The notes: generated by a model from the letters alone, not told the origin. A DNA stretch of 64,000 bases from Rhypophila decipiens (GCA_033297075.1 MU858181.1:1-64000); one strand, 5' to 3'; shown: positions 32,532 through 44,264, counted from the first letter of the stretch. A program made the numbers and translations.

Positions 32532-32662
32532 TTCCCCTTGTACACCATAATATAGTTTGTGTTTTTTTTGCAAAAGCAAGGTCCACGAACCATCCTCAAT
32601 ATCAATCCACATTCAGACGTAGTACCATAGTCTGGAGAACCTCAGGATTCCCCTTGTACACC
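32532..32662. repeat. 15-bp direct repeats flanking a 101-bp insert in copy 2
   Basis: TTCCCCTTGTACACC occurs at 32532-32546 and 32648-32662. Removing one repeat and the 101 bp between (116 bp in total) restores the family reading frame across VYKG. The arrangement suits an insertion with a target duplication, or a slippage duplication followed by decay. Confidence 0.75.
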
Positions 32663-32850
32663 CGGTTCAGAACGACATTAAGAGCCCAAAGGTGTGGATG
32701 CTTTAGTTGGTACTCTTTGGGAATATAATCCACCTTGGCGTTTGCAGCAAACCTGGAGAATCTTCTGGCGCCCTTGTGACGCGATCCGGAATTGCGACGA
32801 CTGGAGCCACTCGTAGAACTTCCTGGCCATAGCTGAGGCTGTGGAAAACC

Positions 32851-34994
32851 ACTGGTCGGCTCAATCAGCAAGTAGGTATTGTCGCCAGGAGAGCTTCTTT
32901 GATGGACCAGAGTCGTACGAGTGCTACGCGGTGCGTTTGAAAGAGGATAGAGAGGTATAAGATGAAGAAAGTAAAAGGTGACGGTGGAAAGAAGATGTGT
33001 GCGGATATTCAAAGGGCAAAGGTGGGGTAGTTTTTCAGTTCTCTTCAACCATGGAGGTTTCTGGAAGGACGAAATCACGGGCAGTGAATTCTTTTTGCCG
33101 AAGGCGGCAACGAGATGGGATGACAACAGATCCCGGAGACGTCGATTGTTGAGAACCCTGCGGGCACGGATCTCTACGACCGCAGCGACGGCACGTTTCC
33201 TGACCTTTTGATCTGATACGCATGGGGCTTTCTCGGTCACACCACTCGAAAAACCTTTTGCTCTTTGGGAGCTCAAGTCCCAGAGCGCAAAACCTCGAAG
33301 AAAATGCATTAGCTCTCCATTGAAAACGTATCCGCGTGCCAAGAAAGCTCTAAATCGCCAGCCTTCCCTTGAGTGAATAACATCAAGCATTCCATGTCGC
33401 TGTTGACAATCCTTACGAAAAGTTGAAAAGTAAGGCCCAACTCAAACCCTTGTGAATTTGTGGACGGTGAGAAAAAGGCGCAGTTGGCTTAGCCGTTCAA
33501 AACTTCAATCCCTCTATCGGAGAAGGCATATAGAAACCTTCACTATTTTGTTTTGGTCATCGGGCCAATTAAACTCACTGGAAATAGCAGCCAGCAGCAG
33601 ACGTCACAGCTTTTCATCCAATAACCTGCCGGGCACCCTTTGCTCCTTCGTTGACAGAATTCAGTGGCCCCTATTTTTCTCCTTTCCTCTCCGAATTCTG
33701 TCCAGAACTTCGTAGAATTACTACATCGATAGTGCGAGTCGAAGAAACGGTCGGACAGAAGGGACAAGAGGACTGCACGCGATACGACTTTTCGTCTCAC
33801 CCGTCACCACACATGTCCACCAGAACAGGGACCACACCCCACCGAGTAAAAGTCGCTGTTGATCAAGATATTGTCAATCCTGAAGAAGGAACCTCCAACA
33901 CCTTGGAACATCATTTCGGCTCCAAAATCGGAGAGATTCCTATACTAGTCGGAATTTTACTCTCTACGGCAGTGAACAAGATGGGGACTGGTGATATGCG
34001 CCGTTGCGCCGGCTTCTTTCCAGCGCCTTTGGATGCGACTTCATGCCCAAGGGCTGGGCACTTTTAGAGCGAACAGGCTGTTGGTCGGAATGCGTTCATG
34101 TACGGCGTTTCGGGCGGTGGGGAAAAGAATGTCAAAACAAGGCGCGGCGGTCTGTTATGTGAGGATGCGAACGGGGGCTGGTCAGTGGGAGGAGGCTCTG
34201 TATGATAGCCCGGAGCTGATGTGCTGAGTAAATATCCAAGGCTTAGTTTTTGGATATAACGGTGACTGCTTCGATGGATGTGCCGATTTGCCAGTCTCAT
34301 TCTCTGGTTTGTTTCAAAGGGGAGAAGAAAGGGACAGAGGAGTATCAAAGATTTTAATCCATGGTCGAACCCGCCTGACCAACCCACCAGTTGCTAGCTA
34401 GCTGCCATTCAGTGGTCTCTAATTGGCTGCGGCTGCGAGACATTACCGGATCGCAACCTAGGCAACGGTACTGGGACTGAGTCAAGCCTGGTAGCCTCGT
34501 ATTGATGCGGGGCTTGGAGCTCTGATCACTTTCCGGTGGGGAGTTATCGCGTGCCGCCACGTTCGGTCTCGTGGTAAAAGCCCCTTGCGCAGGCCCTGAC
34601 CTGAGTCGCAACTTTTCTCTCCCCTGTACGCCTCAACTGCCAGTCTGCTCTTTTACCACCAATTAGTACACACCTTGAATGCGACATTGTCTAATCTTCC
34701 TACAAGGGCGCATTCCCTGACCCAGAATCTGGTTGAAGTTTTTGGTTAGTCGTGCACTAGGATCACCTTTACCAGTGAGTCGAGACCCCTATTCCTTTGT
34801 TGTTTTTGCTGTCGGGTCGAGAATCTTCCAGACCCGACGCTTACTTGCGTTCCTCACCTCTGACCTTCGAACAGCAGCACTCCTCGGTCCAAGCGATAAC
34901 CAGTCTATACTGCCTCCTCGAAAGACACGCACAATCTCGTGGGTTGGTTTTGGCTCAAAGAACTGGGCGACTTGTCTCCTCCTGCGCAAATCCG
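32851..34994. other. intergenic, no gene seen
   Basis: Between degraded copy 2 and the intact copy, which point away from each other. Long frames cross it on both strands (for example 32602-33390 minus), but they carry no motifs beyond the pseudogene and vary in composition. The last part is probably the promoter and leader of the intact copy. Confidence 0.5.
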
Positions 34995-37079
34995 ATGGAA
35001 TCCCAGCGCAAGACCAGTTCTCTGAGGCGTAGTCAGCGTCTCAACTACAGCCCTCATCCCCCTGGTGAAGAGACCGAATCTCAGTTGACGCCGGCCGCCT
35101 CAACCAAGAGTGAGACTGTTGGAGATCACGCCCCAAGCGAAGTGACGACACTGGCAGTTTTGGGATCCACTGAAAGCAGCCCCGGGGCTCCTGATGCCCC
35201 CGATGCTCTCATTGCCTCCGAGCCCGAGGCGTTGTTCTCCATCCCACGGGAGATGCAGCTCGAGTTTCCCCATTTGTGGCGTCTGAACACGGTGCTACAG
35301 AACGTCTACAAGGGCAAGCCATTCCCACCACACATCGACGTCGCCCAGCTGATTAGGAACTTCTTCCGATCGAACGTCTTCGCCGAGAACAGATACGAGC
35401 ACAAAGCAATATTACACGCTACCTTGGGCATGGAGCAAGTGTACTACAATTACTATGTCGACAGTCCATGGAATCAGTGGTGGCTACCTGATCCGGCCGG
35501 ACCCGTGCAGGACGACGAAGTCGACATGCTGCAGGTGGGTGACCGCGGCCGCCCACCCTACCTCTCTCCTTCAACAATTCTCGCTGCGGTTTGTGCTCAT
35601 GTCGGCGATCAATTTCCGCCGGAAAATTGGTCTGACTTTTGGCAACTCTTCGAGTGGATGCTCCACGACCCGTCGACTTGGTCCGAGACGATGCCTTTGT
35701 TCTGGAAGGGATCACGATTCGATGACCCGGCCTGGATCGAGCAGAACTTTCAGCCCGAAAAGGTGACAAGTAGCACGGTGCCGCCCGAAATTTGCACAGA
35801 GGATGTCAATGCATGGCTCCACGGCCCCGGCAAGATCAAGACCAAGTTGAAGGCTGGACTTACGAGCCCCAAATTTCCCACTGACTGGGACTGGTACCTG
35901 GAGAGCAAATGGGAACAAATTTTCCCGGCGCCGAAATGGGTTCGTGATGCATTGGATGCGCCCAAGGATCAAGCAGCTGTTACCTCTGAGTCAACATCGC
36001 TGCTGCAGAGAGAGGACGATGCCATGGAACTTGACATGCAGGCTGGGCCGCTTCATAATCCGGAGCCTCAACCTTCTCCGGAGCCTAAAGCTTCCACTCA
36101 GCCTCTCAATCCTGTTTCCCCGCTCTTGGGCAGCACCCCCGGTGTTCCTGTGGTTATTTATTCTCCTCAAGGCTCCTTGGGCCCTGCTCAAGGCTTCTTG
36201 GGTCCTGCCCATGGCACTTTGGGTTCCACCGCTGAGGCGAGAACCCTCCCCGTCCATCCTCATCATGGAAAAGAGATATTGAACCCGAACCTCTGGCGAG
36301 AGAATTACGAACTCAAGGTTCTGACATTGGCAGAGGTACAGCTTCGGCGCAGGGACATCTGCAACGGCAGTCTTGAAGACCTCAGGGAGGCAGTGGATGG
36401 TCTGCGGGGGATATTCGAGACCATCAAAGCCGGAAAAGACCAGATCGTCCAAAACCTTCACGACAAGGAAGCGGCTTACTACAAGCTAAGAGAAGACTTC
36501 CTAGTTGAGCAAGCAGCGCTCAGACAGACGATTGCTCAATCTGAACAGCACCTACAAGATTCCGAGGTCCTGTTTAGACAGCTAGAGGCCGAGCTGAAAA
36601 AGAGAAACCACCAAGCTGACCATCGCAGCAAGCGTCAAAAAACCCAGTCATCTGATTCCATGTCATTGACCTCTGCCTTCCTTCAGGACAATGCCTTGGC
36701 TCTCATGGATATTGCAAGCAACAACGGCATGGGTAAGGATGGCACCACCAGCGAGGACATTGAGATCCTGAGAGCGACCTACGCCAAGCACTACCAGACG
36801 CCCGACCAGATGGCGACATGGCAAACTTACAAGCGAGCCATCACCAAGTTCATGCCCGTTTGGAACCGCTTCACCACCCGAGACTGGGAGGGCGGTTTCG
36901 ATGTGTTCAAGGCTAGACTGCAGGACTTGGCGGTCGGGATGAGACTTCCCAAGGACAACGCGCTGAAGAAGATGTATACGGTCGAGAAGGAGGCTAGAGA
37001 GGAGATGGAGTGCTGGGATCCTATTTATGACAGGGACCTGCCTACCTTCCTTCCGGGTGATGTCTTTGGGGACGAGTGA
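34995..37079 (+). CDS. intact member of the three-copy family, 694 aa, function unknown
   Basis: Single exon. I do not recognise the family. In order: a basic Ser/Arg start (SSLRRSQR); block A at about 82-131 (MQLEFPHLWRLNTVLQNVYKG, LIRNFF); block B at about 188-253 (LSPSTILAAVCAHVG, FEWMLHDPSTW, MPLFWKGS); a VNAWLHGPGK motif near 271; a Pro-rich linker with three 7-residue repeats (QGSLGPA-type, 392-412); a coiled coil at about 465-540; a nuclear-type basic cluster HRSKRQK at 543-549; and a C-terminal region 560-694 rich in Trp, Tyr and Asp that the two degraded copies lack. I chose ATG 34995 because the conserved features follow it; the frame is open from 34797, but that part looks like leader, and the start context is weak. 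No membrane segment or signal peptide. A nuclear, oligomeric protein is the best guess. Confidence 0.75.
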   Translation: MESQRKTSSLRRSQRLNYSPHPPGEETESQLTPAASTKSETVGDHAPSEVTTLAVLGSTESSPGAPDAPDALIASEPEALFSIPREMQLEFPHLWRLNTVLQNVYKGKPFPPHIDVAQLIRNFFRSNVFAENRYEHKAILHATLGMEQVYYNYYVDSPWNQWWLPDPAGPVQDDEVDMLQVGDRGRPPYLSPSTILAAVCAHVGDQFPPENWSDFWQLFEWMLHDPSTWSETMPLFWKGSRFDDPAWIEQNFQPEKVTSSTVPPEICTEDVNAWLHGPGKIKTKLKAGLTSPKFPTDWDWYLESKWEQIFPAPKWVRDALDAPKDQAAVTSESTSLLQREDDAMELDMQAGPLHNPEPQPSPEPKASTQPLNPVSPLLGSTPGVPVVIYSPQGSLGPAQGFLGPAHGTLGSTAEARTLPVHPHHGKEILNPNLWRENYELKVLTLAEVQLRRRDICNGSLEDLREAVDGLRGIFETIKAGKDQIVQNLHDKEAAYYKLREDFLVEQAALRQTIAQSEQHLQDSEVLFRQLEAELKKRNHQADHRSKRQKTQSSDSMSLTSAFLQDNALALMDIASNNGMGKDGTTSEDIEILRATYAKHYQTPDQMATWQTYKRAITKFMPVWNRFTTRDWEGGFDVFKARLQDLAVGMRLPKDNALKKMYTVEKEAREEMECWDPIYDRDLPTFLPGDVFGDE
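36168..36230 (+). repeat. three 21-bp in-frame repeats
   Basis: CAAGGCTCCTTGGGCCCTGCT and two diverged copies in tandem encode QGSLGPA, QGFLGPA and HGTLGST in the linker of the intact family member. Confidence 0.8.
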
Positions 37080-38410
37080 GTGGCTGGAGCTATTTGATCT
37101 GGACACCATTGTTGAAATCACGGTCAACACAGCCTTAAACTACTCCTACTAGTATCACGACGGTCAACGGCTGGTCAAACCCAACATCAACACGACTACT
37201 CCTGCTGTTACTGTTACGGTCTGTCGCAATCACCTATCAGTTGATGCCTTGATCTCAATCGCCAAGACATTACCTACGGATTTCACTCTTTTGTCATATT
37301 ATTGTACTATTTCAGCTGGGTAGATGAGACAAGTCGAGTGGAGCTCCCATGCAACAACACTAACGTTGCAGCTGCCCATTAGCTGCCTAAGGTATATACT
37401 AAGTCTGAATGTATGAGTAACTAAAGAAGAGCAGCGGAACAAGATGATCGTGGCTTCTAGACGATATTCCCGACTTCTTTCGGGGTCACTGGAATCTCAT
37501 ACGTTGGTCTGGCATAATTAGATCCTCAAGGGTCTGTAATAGCCACTTTAGATGATTTACACCTGCCAGGCTTTACAAAACAAAACAAAAGCTTCATGCA
37601 CTATGATCGTTGACCTGAAAGTGACTTGACTCCAATTTGTGGCATAACTTTGTCATTTTGTCTTTGTTAAGTGCTCATCCTTCTAGGAAAGCCGAACCTA
37701 TACCTAGAGTTAGGTCAGACCTACCGCGGTGCTTTGAACTGGGCACAAGGGCGGCATGTTCAGAAAAGCACGGTCTGAAAGAGCGATGGAAGAAACTGCC
37801 AATAAACACAGTCGTAGGCCAGTACGTTATACCAAAATAGGGACTATGAAATGAATCAGCTACTCCTTCTGATTTAGAATCTCATGTGCCATGTTCTGTA
37901 TAAGGACCATGGTATTCTGTTATAAATTCTTTCTTAGACCCCGACGTTATCATTGTCTCCAGCTGATCAAGAAACCTGGGATATCATTACCGACCAGATT
38001 CAAAAATACAGTATCCTGATACCCATGTCTTGCTGTCTCATCATGTTCCACGGTTGGTAAGCAGATCCACATCACCGGGAGGGCAAGCAGACACGAAGAA
38101 CAAGGACCCCTTTCCTGATTAGGAAAGTGGGTCCACCACATTCGTTGAGGCGATCCCTAGCAAACCCTTCACCACGCTCTCTGGACCAGACCTGGCCCCA
38201 GAGACAAAGACACGCCCCGCTGTTCAAGCCAGAGCAAGTTCCAATCTGCAGGACGATGATACTGTTATTTAAGCTCATCGTGGTAGAAAACACCAGCTAT
38301 GTACTCTCCCATTGCCCTTTGCTCTTCCTGCTCGTGGATTACATAACCATCTTACGTAACCCAACAAACACTTCTCCTTTACCTTACCTAACCAACGTCG
38401 CTCATCAAAA
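37080..38410. other. intergenic, no gene seen
   Basis: The 3' flank of the intact family member and the promoter of the prenyltransferase gene. The last 120 bases are pyrimidine-rich leader. No gene recognised. Confidence 0.55.
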
Positions 38411-39716
38411 ATGGCAGTAACGCAGACAACAGCCGGCAAAAACCAGCAAATCCTTCTCAACGGCAACGGCAATGGCCACGTCACAAATGGAAAGAGCAAT
38501 GGCGGCTACGTCCAGCCCCAGTCCGTCAAGGTAGAACACAACCTGGCCAAGGGCATCTGGCAGCTCTGCCGGCTTCATACGGTAGAAGGGCTCTCAACTG
38601 CTAGTATAGGATGTATGTTTTCTTTTCTCTCCTTGCTCCAGAACCTATACTTCATTTCCACAAGTGTACTAAATGTAGGAAATAGGGGTCGCGCTGTTCT
38701 TTTACGCCGTCCAACAAAACCTATCATTTGACTCGCAAGTTCAAAAGGCCTTTTTCGGAATCCTGGCAAGTTTCCAAATCACTCATGGCGTTTTTTGCAT
38801 GTGGAAGTATGTTGTCCCCCCCTTCAAGTCCATTCAGACTGCCAGCCCGGGACTAATGTGTGGACAACCAAAAAAGCGACATCTGCGACCGCGACTTTGA
38901 CGGCAAGGTCGCCCGCACAAAGCAACGCCCACTCCCCTCAGGGATGGTGACGTACCCCGAGGCAATGGTGGCATTCATCGTTGGTTTCGGCCTGGCGATC
39001 GGAGCTACGTATGCTATTCTCGGTCTGGACGTCACGCTGGCCATGGGACCTGCTTGGGTGCTGAGTTTCATCTACCCGCTTTGCAAGCGTGTGATTTGGG
39101 CGCCGCAGGTGGTTCTGGGACTGACCATGGCGACGTGTGTCTTTCCCCCTTGGGTCGCGCTCGGCGGGGAACTGGCCGAGTTACCCTTTGCTGGCAAGTT
39201 CTTTGGCGGTGCGCTCGTCACGGGCGGGCAGTTCGAGGTTGCCGGCGGTGTGAGGTTGTTGAATCTGCCCGGGAACTTGTTTGGTGCCATCTTTTCGTGG
39301 TTGGTATATATCGATTTGATTTATGCCTCGCAGGTGAGCCTCCTTGTTTTTTTCTTCTTATTTACTAGTGGTTGTGAGCACGCGACTGACGGTGATATTA
39401 GGACCGTGTGGATGACACTGGCGCGGGAGTCAAGTCCCTTGCCGTCTTTTTGGGCGATCATCTCAAGAGCGGGTTGACCTTCTTGGGCGCCCTCCAGACT
39501 TTCTTCTTCCTGTCAGCGGCGTATGAAGCTACTGCCAGCACGTTCCTCTGGACTGCTGGTGTAGCTGTCTGGGTGCTCTCGATCCCCTTCAGCATCATCC
39601 GATTGGACCCGGCTGATCGAGAGTCTGGAGGACGCATCTTCCTTGTCAATGCATTCTTGGTCTTGTATATGGCTGGCGTGGCCGGATTGGATGTCTTTCT
39701 TACTGCCAAGCAGTGA
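38411..39716 (+). CDS. UbiA-family membrane prenyltransferase
   Basis: A polytopic membrane enzyme that joins a prenyl diphosphate to an aromatic or similar acceptor. Four exons, 38411-38612, 38686-38806, 38877-39333 and 39402-39716, join in phase and give 364 aa. The first Asp-rich motif NDICDRDFD is at 108-116, split by intron 2. The second, DRVDDTGAGVKS, begins at 261 directly after intron 3. Between them lie several hydrophobic helices. The N-terminus (MAVTQTTAGKNQQ, then Asn/Gly-rich) is not a mitochondrial presequence, so this is more likely a secondary-metabolism enzyme than COQ2; that is inference. No polyketide synthase or terpene cyclase lies nearby. The convergent neighbour at 39969-41644 is a Zn2Cys6 regulator, 252 bp away. 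Confidence 0.92.
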
Positions 39717-39968
39717 GTGTGACTATTGATGTTATTTCAGTTGCTGACTTGCTGGATGGAACGAAGTTGGGGTGGGGGAACAAACAGGAGAGCCAGACCT
39801 AGATTTTAGTTGGGTAAAGAGGCGTTGGCCAGATACTAGTAGACATATAGCTGTTGATGAGACTTTGGCGTAGAGCTGTTGTGTCACGCTGTGAAGAGTA
39901 AAACATTTGGCGAGAGCCACACAAAATTCGCGTATTTATTTCCAAAACACAAGGAAATACCATTTCTA

Positions 39969-41644
39969 TTATTCAGTCCAGACTCCTACAGACATGGCAT
40001 CAAGATTATCAACCTCCATAATACCCCCTTTCCACGGAGTCCCTTTCGTTATTTTGTTCAGGATCCGAGCAGCTTCCACCTTTGCTTCAGGCTCATTCAT
40101 CGCCTCGGCGGCCAGCTGTACACAGCATGCTGCGACATAGCAAAACACTCTTCTGGTGTGTCAGTACATCAAGATCCGGCTGCAATGGGGTTTGCGGGGC
40201 AACGCACTTGTCTTCAGCCTGTGAGGCAATCCCGCAAATATCCACTGCATGCCTCCTCTTCATGCTTTCCAAATGAGTCCGATCCTTGGCTGCCGTGCCC
40301 GCCATGATGTGGACGTGGGCCAAGATAAGGCAGGAGGTGTGGTAGAGCAGTCTCGCAATGGTAGCGCACGGCTTCACGAGCAAGATGTGTGGGAAGATGG
40401 ATGATGGCCCCCCGTCTTCTCCTGCTCCTCCTTCTTCTTCTGAATGTGCGGGTGGGATGTAGCACAACGGCATCATCGACCGGGGCACACTCCTCGCCCA
40501 ATCATCACACCATTCCTTGTACTGCTCGCACTCTTTCTGCACCCTTTCCACGGTGTAGTCGGGGTCGTTGTGCGAGATGTTGGCCCGCAATTCAGCCACT
40601 TTGGTGCAGATGTAAATCATCCTTTGTGCCCATTTCCCTTCATCTCCGGATAGACCGCCCGCGGATGGTATCGAACCGTCCATTGTATATCTCATCCTTT
40701 CCGGGTTATATCCGACCAGGGGCACGTTGGATCGCAGACCATATACCAGCGTGACGGTTGCCATAAACCAGAAACATGCGCCCTCCAGACCGGGAGAAGA
40801 GCCGGTGATGTTCATCCTGTTGATGAGCTCTGTTGTGGCCTCGATGTGGTTGCAGGCTATCCCGTCGTCGCTGATGGCTTCGCACGCTGTGAGAAGGACG
40901 GCTGTTACCACGCATAGCAGAGGGTTTTGCTTGCTCATATTCCCTACATGCCCCTGGAAATTATCGAATGCTCTGGTTTGGTAGAAGGATGTCTCGGTAG
41001 GCATGAGATATCTCGCCCCGCAGGCTAGCATAGCCCAGTGGACTGTTCCTGTGTCTTCGCTGAGAGCATAGAAGGGTAATATTGTTGTAAACTTGCGAAT
41101 GCAGTGTGTTAGAGAGTCGTCTTGTTGTTTGGGCGTCAGGGTATTGTTTACTCACTGGCTGCGAAGGGTCAAGACTGTCCATCCAGGGTCCGACCTTTTC
41201 GATGAAAACCTCGATAAGCAGACTCTCGTCGAATTTGTTGACAAGCCGGGATGAATCCACCAAGCCATCCAATGTCGTCGACGGATTCATTTCCTCTTTC
41301 GCCTTTCCGCTTTCACTCTGGCCGGCCCCTTTGCTACTGGCCTCGAATCCAAGTTGCCGGGCACATGTCCTCGAGTTGGACGAGACGGTATAGCCCGAGG
41401 CAACATTGTGTGATTCGTCGCGGAATACTAGCTGTGTTCCTGGTGGGAGTGTCTTGTGTTGTTGAGGACCAGGTGTCTGGATGTCGATGAAGTTTAGTCG
41501 GATCCCCCTCTCGCATATCCTGTCCGACTTGACGCAGTTCCGGCATCTAGGTACGGCTTCATCACACTTGATATGGCGGTCCCGGCAGGTCAGACAACCT
41601 GTTCGAGCCCTAAACTGCCTTGGCTCACGGGTAGAGGTTGACAT
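39969..41644 (-). CDS. Zn2Cys6 transcription factor
   Basis: Fungal binuclear-cluster regulator, expected to bind DNA in the nucleus. Three exons, 41644-41156, 41091-40208 and 40152-39969, joined in phase over introns of 64 and 55 bp, give 518 aa. The zinc cluster is canonical: Cys17, 20, 27, 34, 37 and 44, in GCLTCRDRHIKCDEAVPRC. The rest matches the fungal-specific transcription factor region, with VHWAMLACGARY after intron 1 and a helical end after intron 2 (QLAAEAMNEPEAKVEAARIL). The last exon was placed by phase and the GTGCGT donor, CTGAC branch and CCAG acceptor. It is convergent with the UbiA gene and is a candidate pathway regulator for it. Confidence 0.87.
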
Positions 41645-44264
41645 TGACGTTCAGATTAGATTGTGTAAAAGGTGGTAAGTGGCGCGCTGCCGTGAGACGT
41701 TACAGAGCTTTTGGAACATTTATGTTAACCGCTCAACAACTGTCGATGGGCCATAATGAGCCACCACACCAACATCTTGTTGGAGACGAGATATTGCCAA
41801 GTTCGGGTGTATTACCAACCACTTCGGATTTGACTCTCCATCACCTACTAGCTCCTTTAGTCAATGCATGGATGATCCTCCACGGTCACACCCAATCAAC
41901 GGTGACTGATTGTAACGGAATGAGATCAAAGAAATGTCCTCGCCGGCGGGAGTGCATCGCCAAGTGACTAGGTGAGGCAAAACAAAAAAGAGTCAAGACT
42001 GGCACTTGCCAGAATTGGCAGGCGGCTTGCCGAGCCGGATGCGTCCGATCGTCCCTAGAATAAAGTACAGATTTGGCTATCAATCTGACTGGTGTGGCTG
42101 TGTGTGTGAATGCGCGTCTTGTATGTATCCTGCTGCCAACCGCAGTCTATGGAGTTGTACACTAAAAGTCGGTGATGCTGACGGGATCACCCGTCGAACC
42201 TGTCGTGCATAATCACTCTATCGGGTACATTTTTGGTCAGAATGTTATTGTACCTCGGAGTTTTCAAGGATAGGCCGGTTCGGGTACTTTGTTTATGTGC
42301 CCGACCAATCAGATTGAGCTGTAACGAAGGGACCCGGGGAGAATACTACCCCAGACGCCATCCTGGCGGGGATCTTGGGGATGCAGACTCCTGAATGGCA
42401 TCATCTGATCATCGTCATCCATTCGCACTCCCCCCCGTCCTAGATTAGAGATCTTTCTAGAATTTCCAAGAACTGCAAAACAACTGCATTGCGACCTTCC
42501 TGCCCTACGAGACCTTGTCTGCCTCGTGTCGACGTGCCAGTAGATGTCTCGGTGGCATTATCCCATCGTTACGATTTACTCCATCTGTCCCGGTTTATCT
42601 TGTTGCTCTCTGAAAAGTCGGCCGGTGTGCACGCAATGTCGTCTCAGAGTTTCCGGGCTCCCGGTTTACCATGATCGCCCTGGCAGTGCTGGGCCATGTC
42701 ATTGTAACATACTGAATATGTTGACTCAGAGTTGCATTTCCCGGGCTCGGATTTGGATTCGTAAAAACGACGACCTGAAACTGGGGCGAGAATCCGAGCA
42801 AGTACAAAGGTGTCTGGAATCTCAGCCATTCATCATTCTTGGAGCCGTGATACGACGAACGAGCGGGCTGAAGTTGTGACCGGACTTTGTTGTCCCCTTC
42901 TTACTTGTCTTGTGCGAGAGCTGGAGAGTCGTCTCCCAAGACTTTCAGCTTTCGCTATCCGTACTCGTTTGTCATATAGTAAGCTGTGTCGATCTTCGGA
43001 AGTTCCGAACTCTTGGTAGTAACCTGAGTCCCTTTCCCTCCACTCAGAGCACGCGCCGAGTGAGGGCAAGACAGAAGGGCGCGCTCGCCAAGCGCAGGAT
43101 CTGTCAAACAGCTTCACCGTATCCCGTCATTAGGTGAGATAAGTAGGTGAGGGACTTCGGTCTTCACTCCGGCTTGCCCTTTTCCGGGCCACATAATAAT
43201 ACCCCATAAAAGTCTGCGATAGATTGGTTGCCCGTCCCGTGTTAATAAACGTGCTCAAACTACCCTGTCGACCAGAGGCACAACTGCACTCGTTTAATAC
43301 TCGTTAATCAACCTGCACAAGACCTGCCTTTAATTCCATGTCGGGAATGTAAACACTGCTTTGGGTCGGGGGCCGTTTCTCTTTAACTGGGTTAAATACC
43401 CTGACTAGGTTACTCCAATCCAGAGCAAAGTTCTGTTAAGTGGGTTGTTTCCGAAGGTCCGCGGGATTAACGCGGACAAAGGATTCTTTTCTAGTTAATG
43501 GGCCAAAGAGTTCACCGATGGATTAGCAGCTCTTGGTACGGAGTACTGACGCCAAGGCTTATGGGTAGTGTTCTTTCCGTCTCTGAGGAATCAGTTTCCA
43601 AGTTCTACCTGTAGGCAGGTTTGGTTTCAACCTGGAATTTAGGGTCGGCCCGCCACAGTTTCCCTTTGAGTTCGGTGTGTTTCTGCCCAGACGAAGAAAG
43701 TCAAACAAGAATGGACTTGAATACGGGCATAATACGCACGAAGGATTTAAACTAGACACGTATCTGATGCAGGGTTTGACTAGTGGCTGCTAAATCCTAC
43801 CTCGGATGTTGGAGTCCGTGGATGATGAGAGGTTCATGATAAGATGATAAGACAATACCGAACTTCTTGAAAGCCTATACCCGCCAACCCGAGTATGAGA
43901 GACAGGAGATAAGGCCAAATATGTCCGGGGCAGTCTCGGAGTTCAAGTCTTGGCAACCTTGTAACAATTTACAGACTTGTCGACTACGCAGATTACTATC
44001 TAGTATAGCTGCCTTGGACAAATGGTAGTATTTTCAGTGAAAATTTGGCTAGTCTTTGCCGCAAAAGTAAACAGACAACAGCTCATTAAAAGATTATCGA
44101 TTACTAGGTCGTATTCAACAACATCAGCACATCCAAGTAATATGTCCATCAGTCTCGATACTAATGCAAACATTCATAATCTATTTCCAAGTTTAATGTA
44201 AAATATGCAAGGCATCCAAGGTAGATTCTAATCAAGTGGGAAACGCATGCCCCGCTCATAGTGT
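41645..44264. other. 2.6-kb stretch without recognisable gene
   Basis: Frames here are short (111 codons at most) and lack motifs. GTACGGAGTAC at 43536-43546 is the inverted copy of the 11-mer at 21014. The left part holds the promoter of the 41644 regulator. Confidence 0.5.

Larger units (their letters stand above)
31291..32850 (-). pseudogene. degraded copy 2 of the three-copy family (insertion and frameshift)
   Basis: Reading from about 32850 downward: PKEYQLKHPHLWALNVVLNRVYKG (positions near 32730-32650) matches block A. The frame is then broken and resumes with VYKGKKVPDHWCGPSLLGHFLRF at 32546. The first break is a 116-bp insertion bounded by a 15-bp direct repeat. Block B follows (WMIRDQSTWPERMPSFWKDS). 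A second break at 32139-32141, where one extra G in a GGG run shifts the frame, precedes TQDIDAWLGRPE and the coiled coil. The protein would end in a basic, repetitive tail (KRQRLDENDDGAQDAG and two related units). No start codon is evident just upstream of block A. Function unknown. Confidence 0.7.

Noticed and set aside
34797..34994. 66-codon N-terminal extension of the intact family member
   Set aside because: It has no counterpart in the other copies and looks like leader. The first ATG followed by conserved sequence is 34995.
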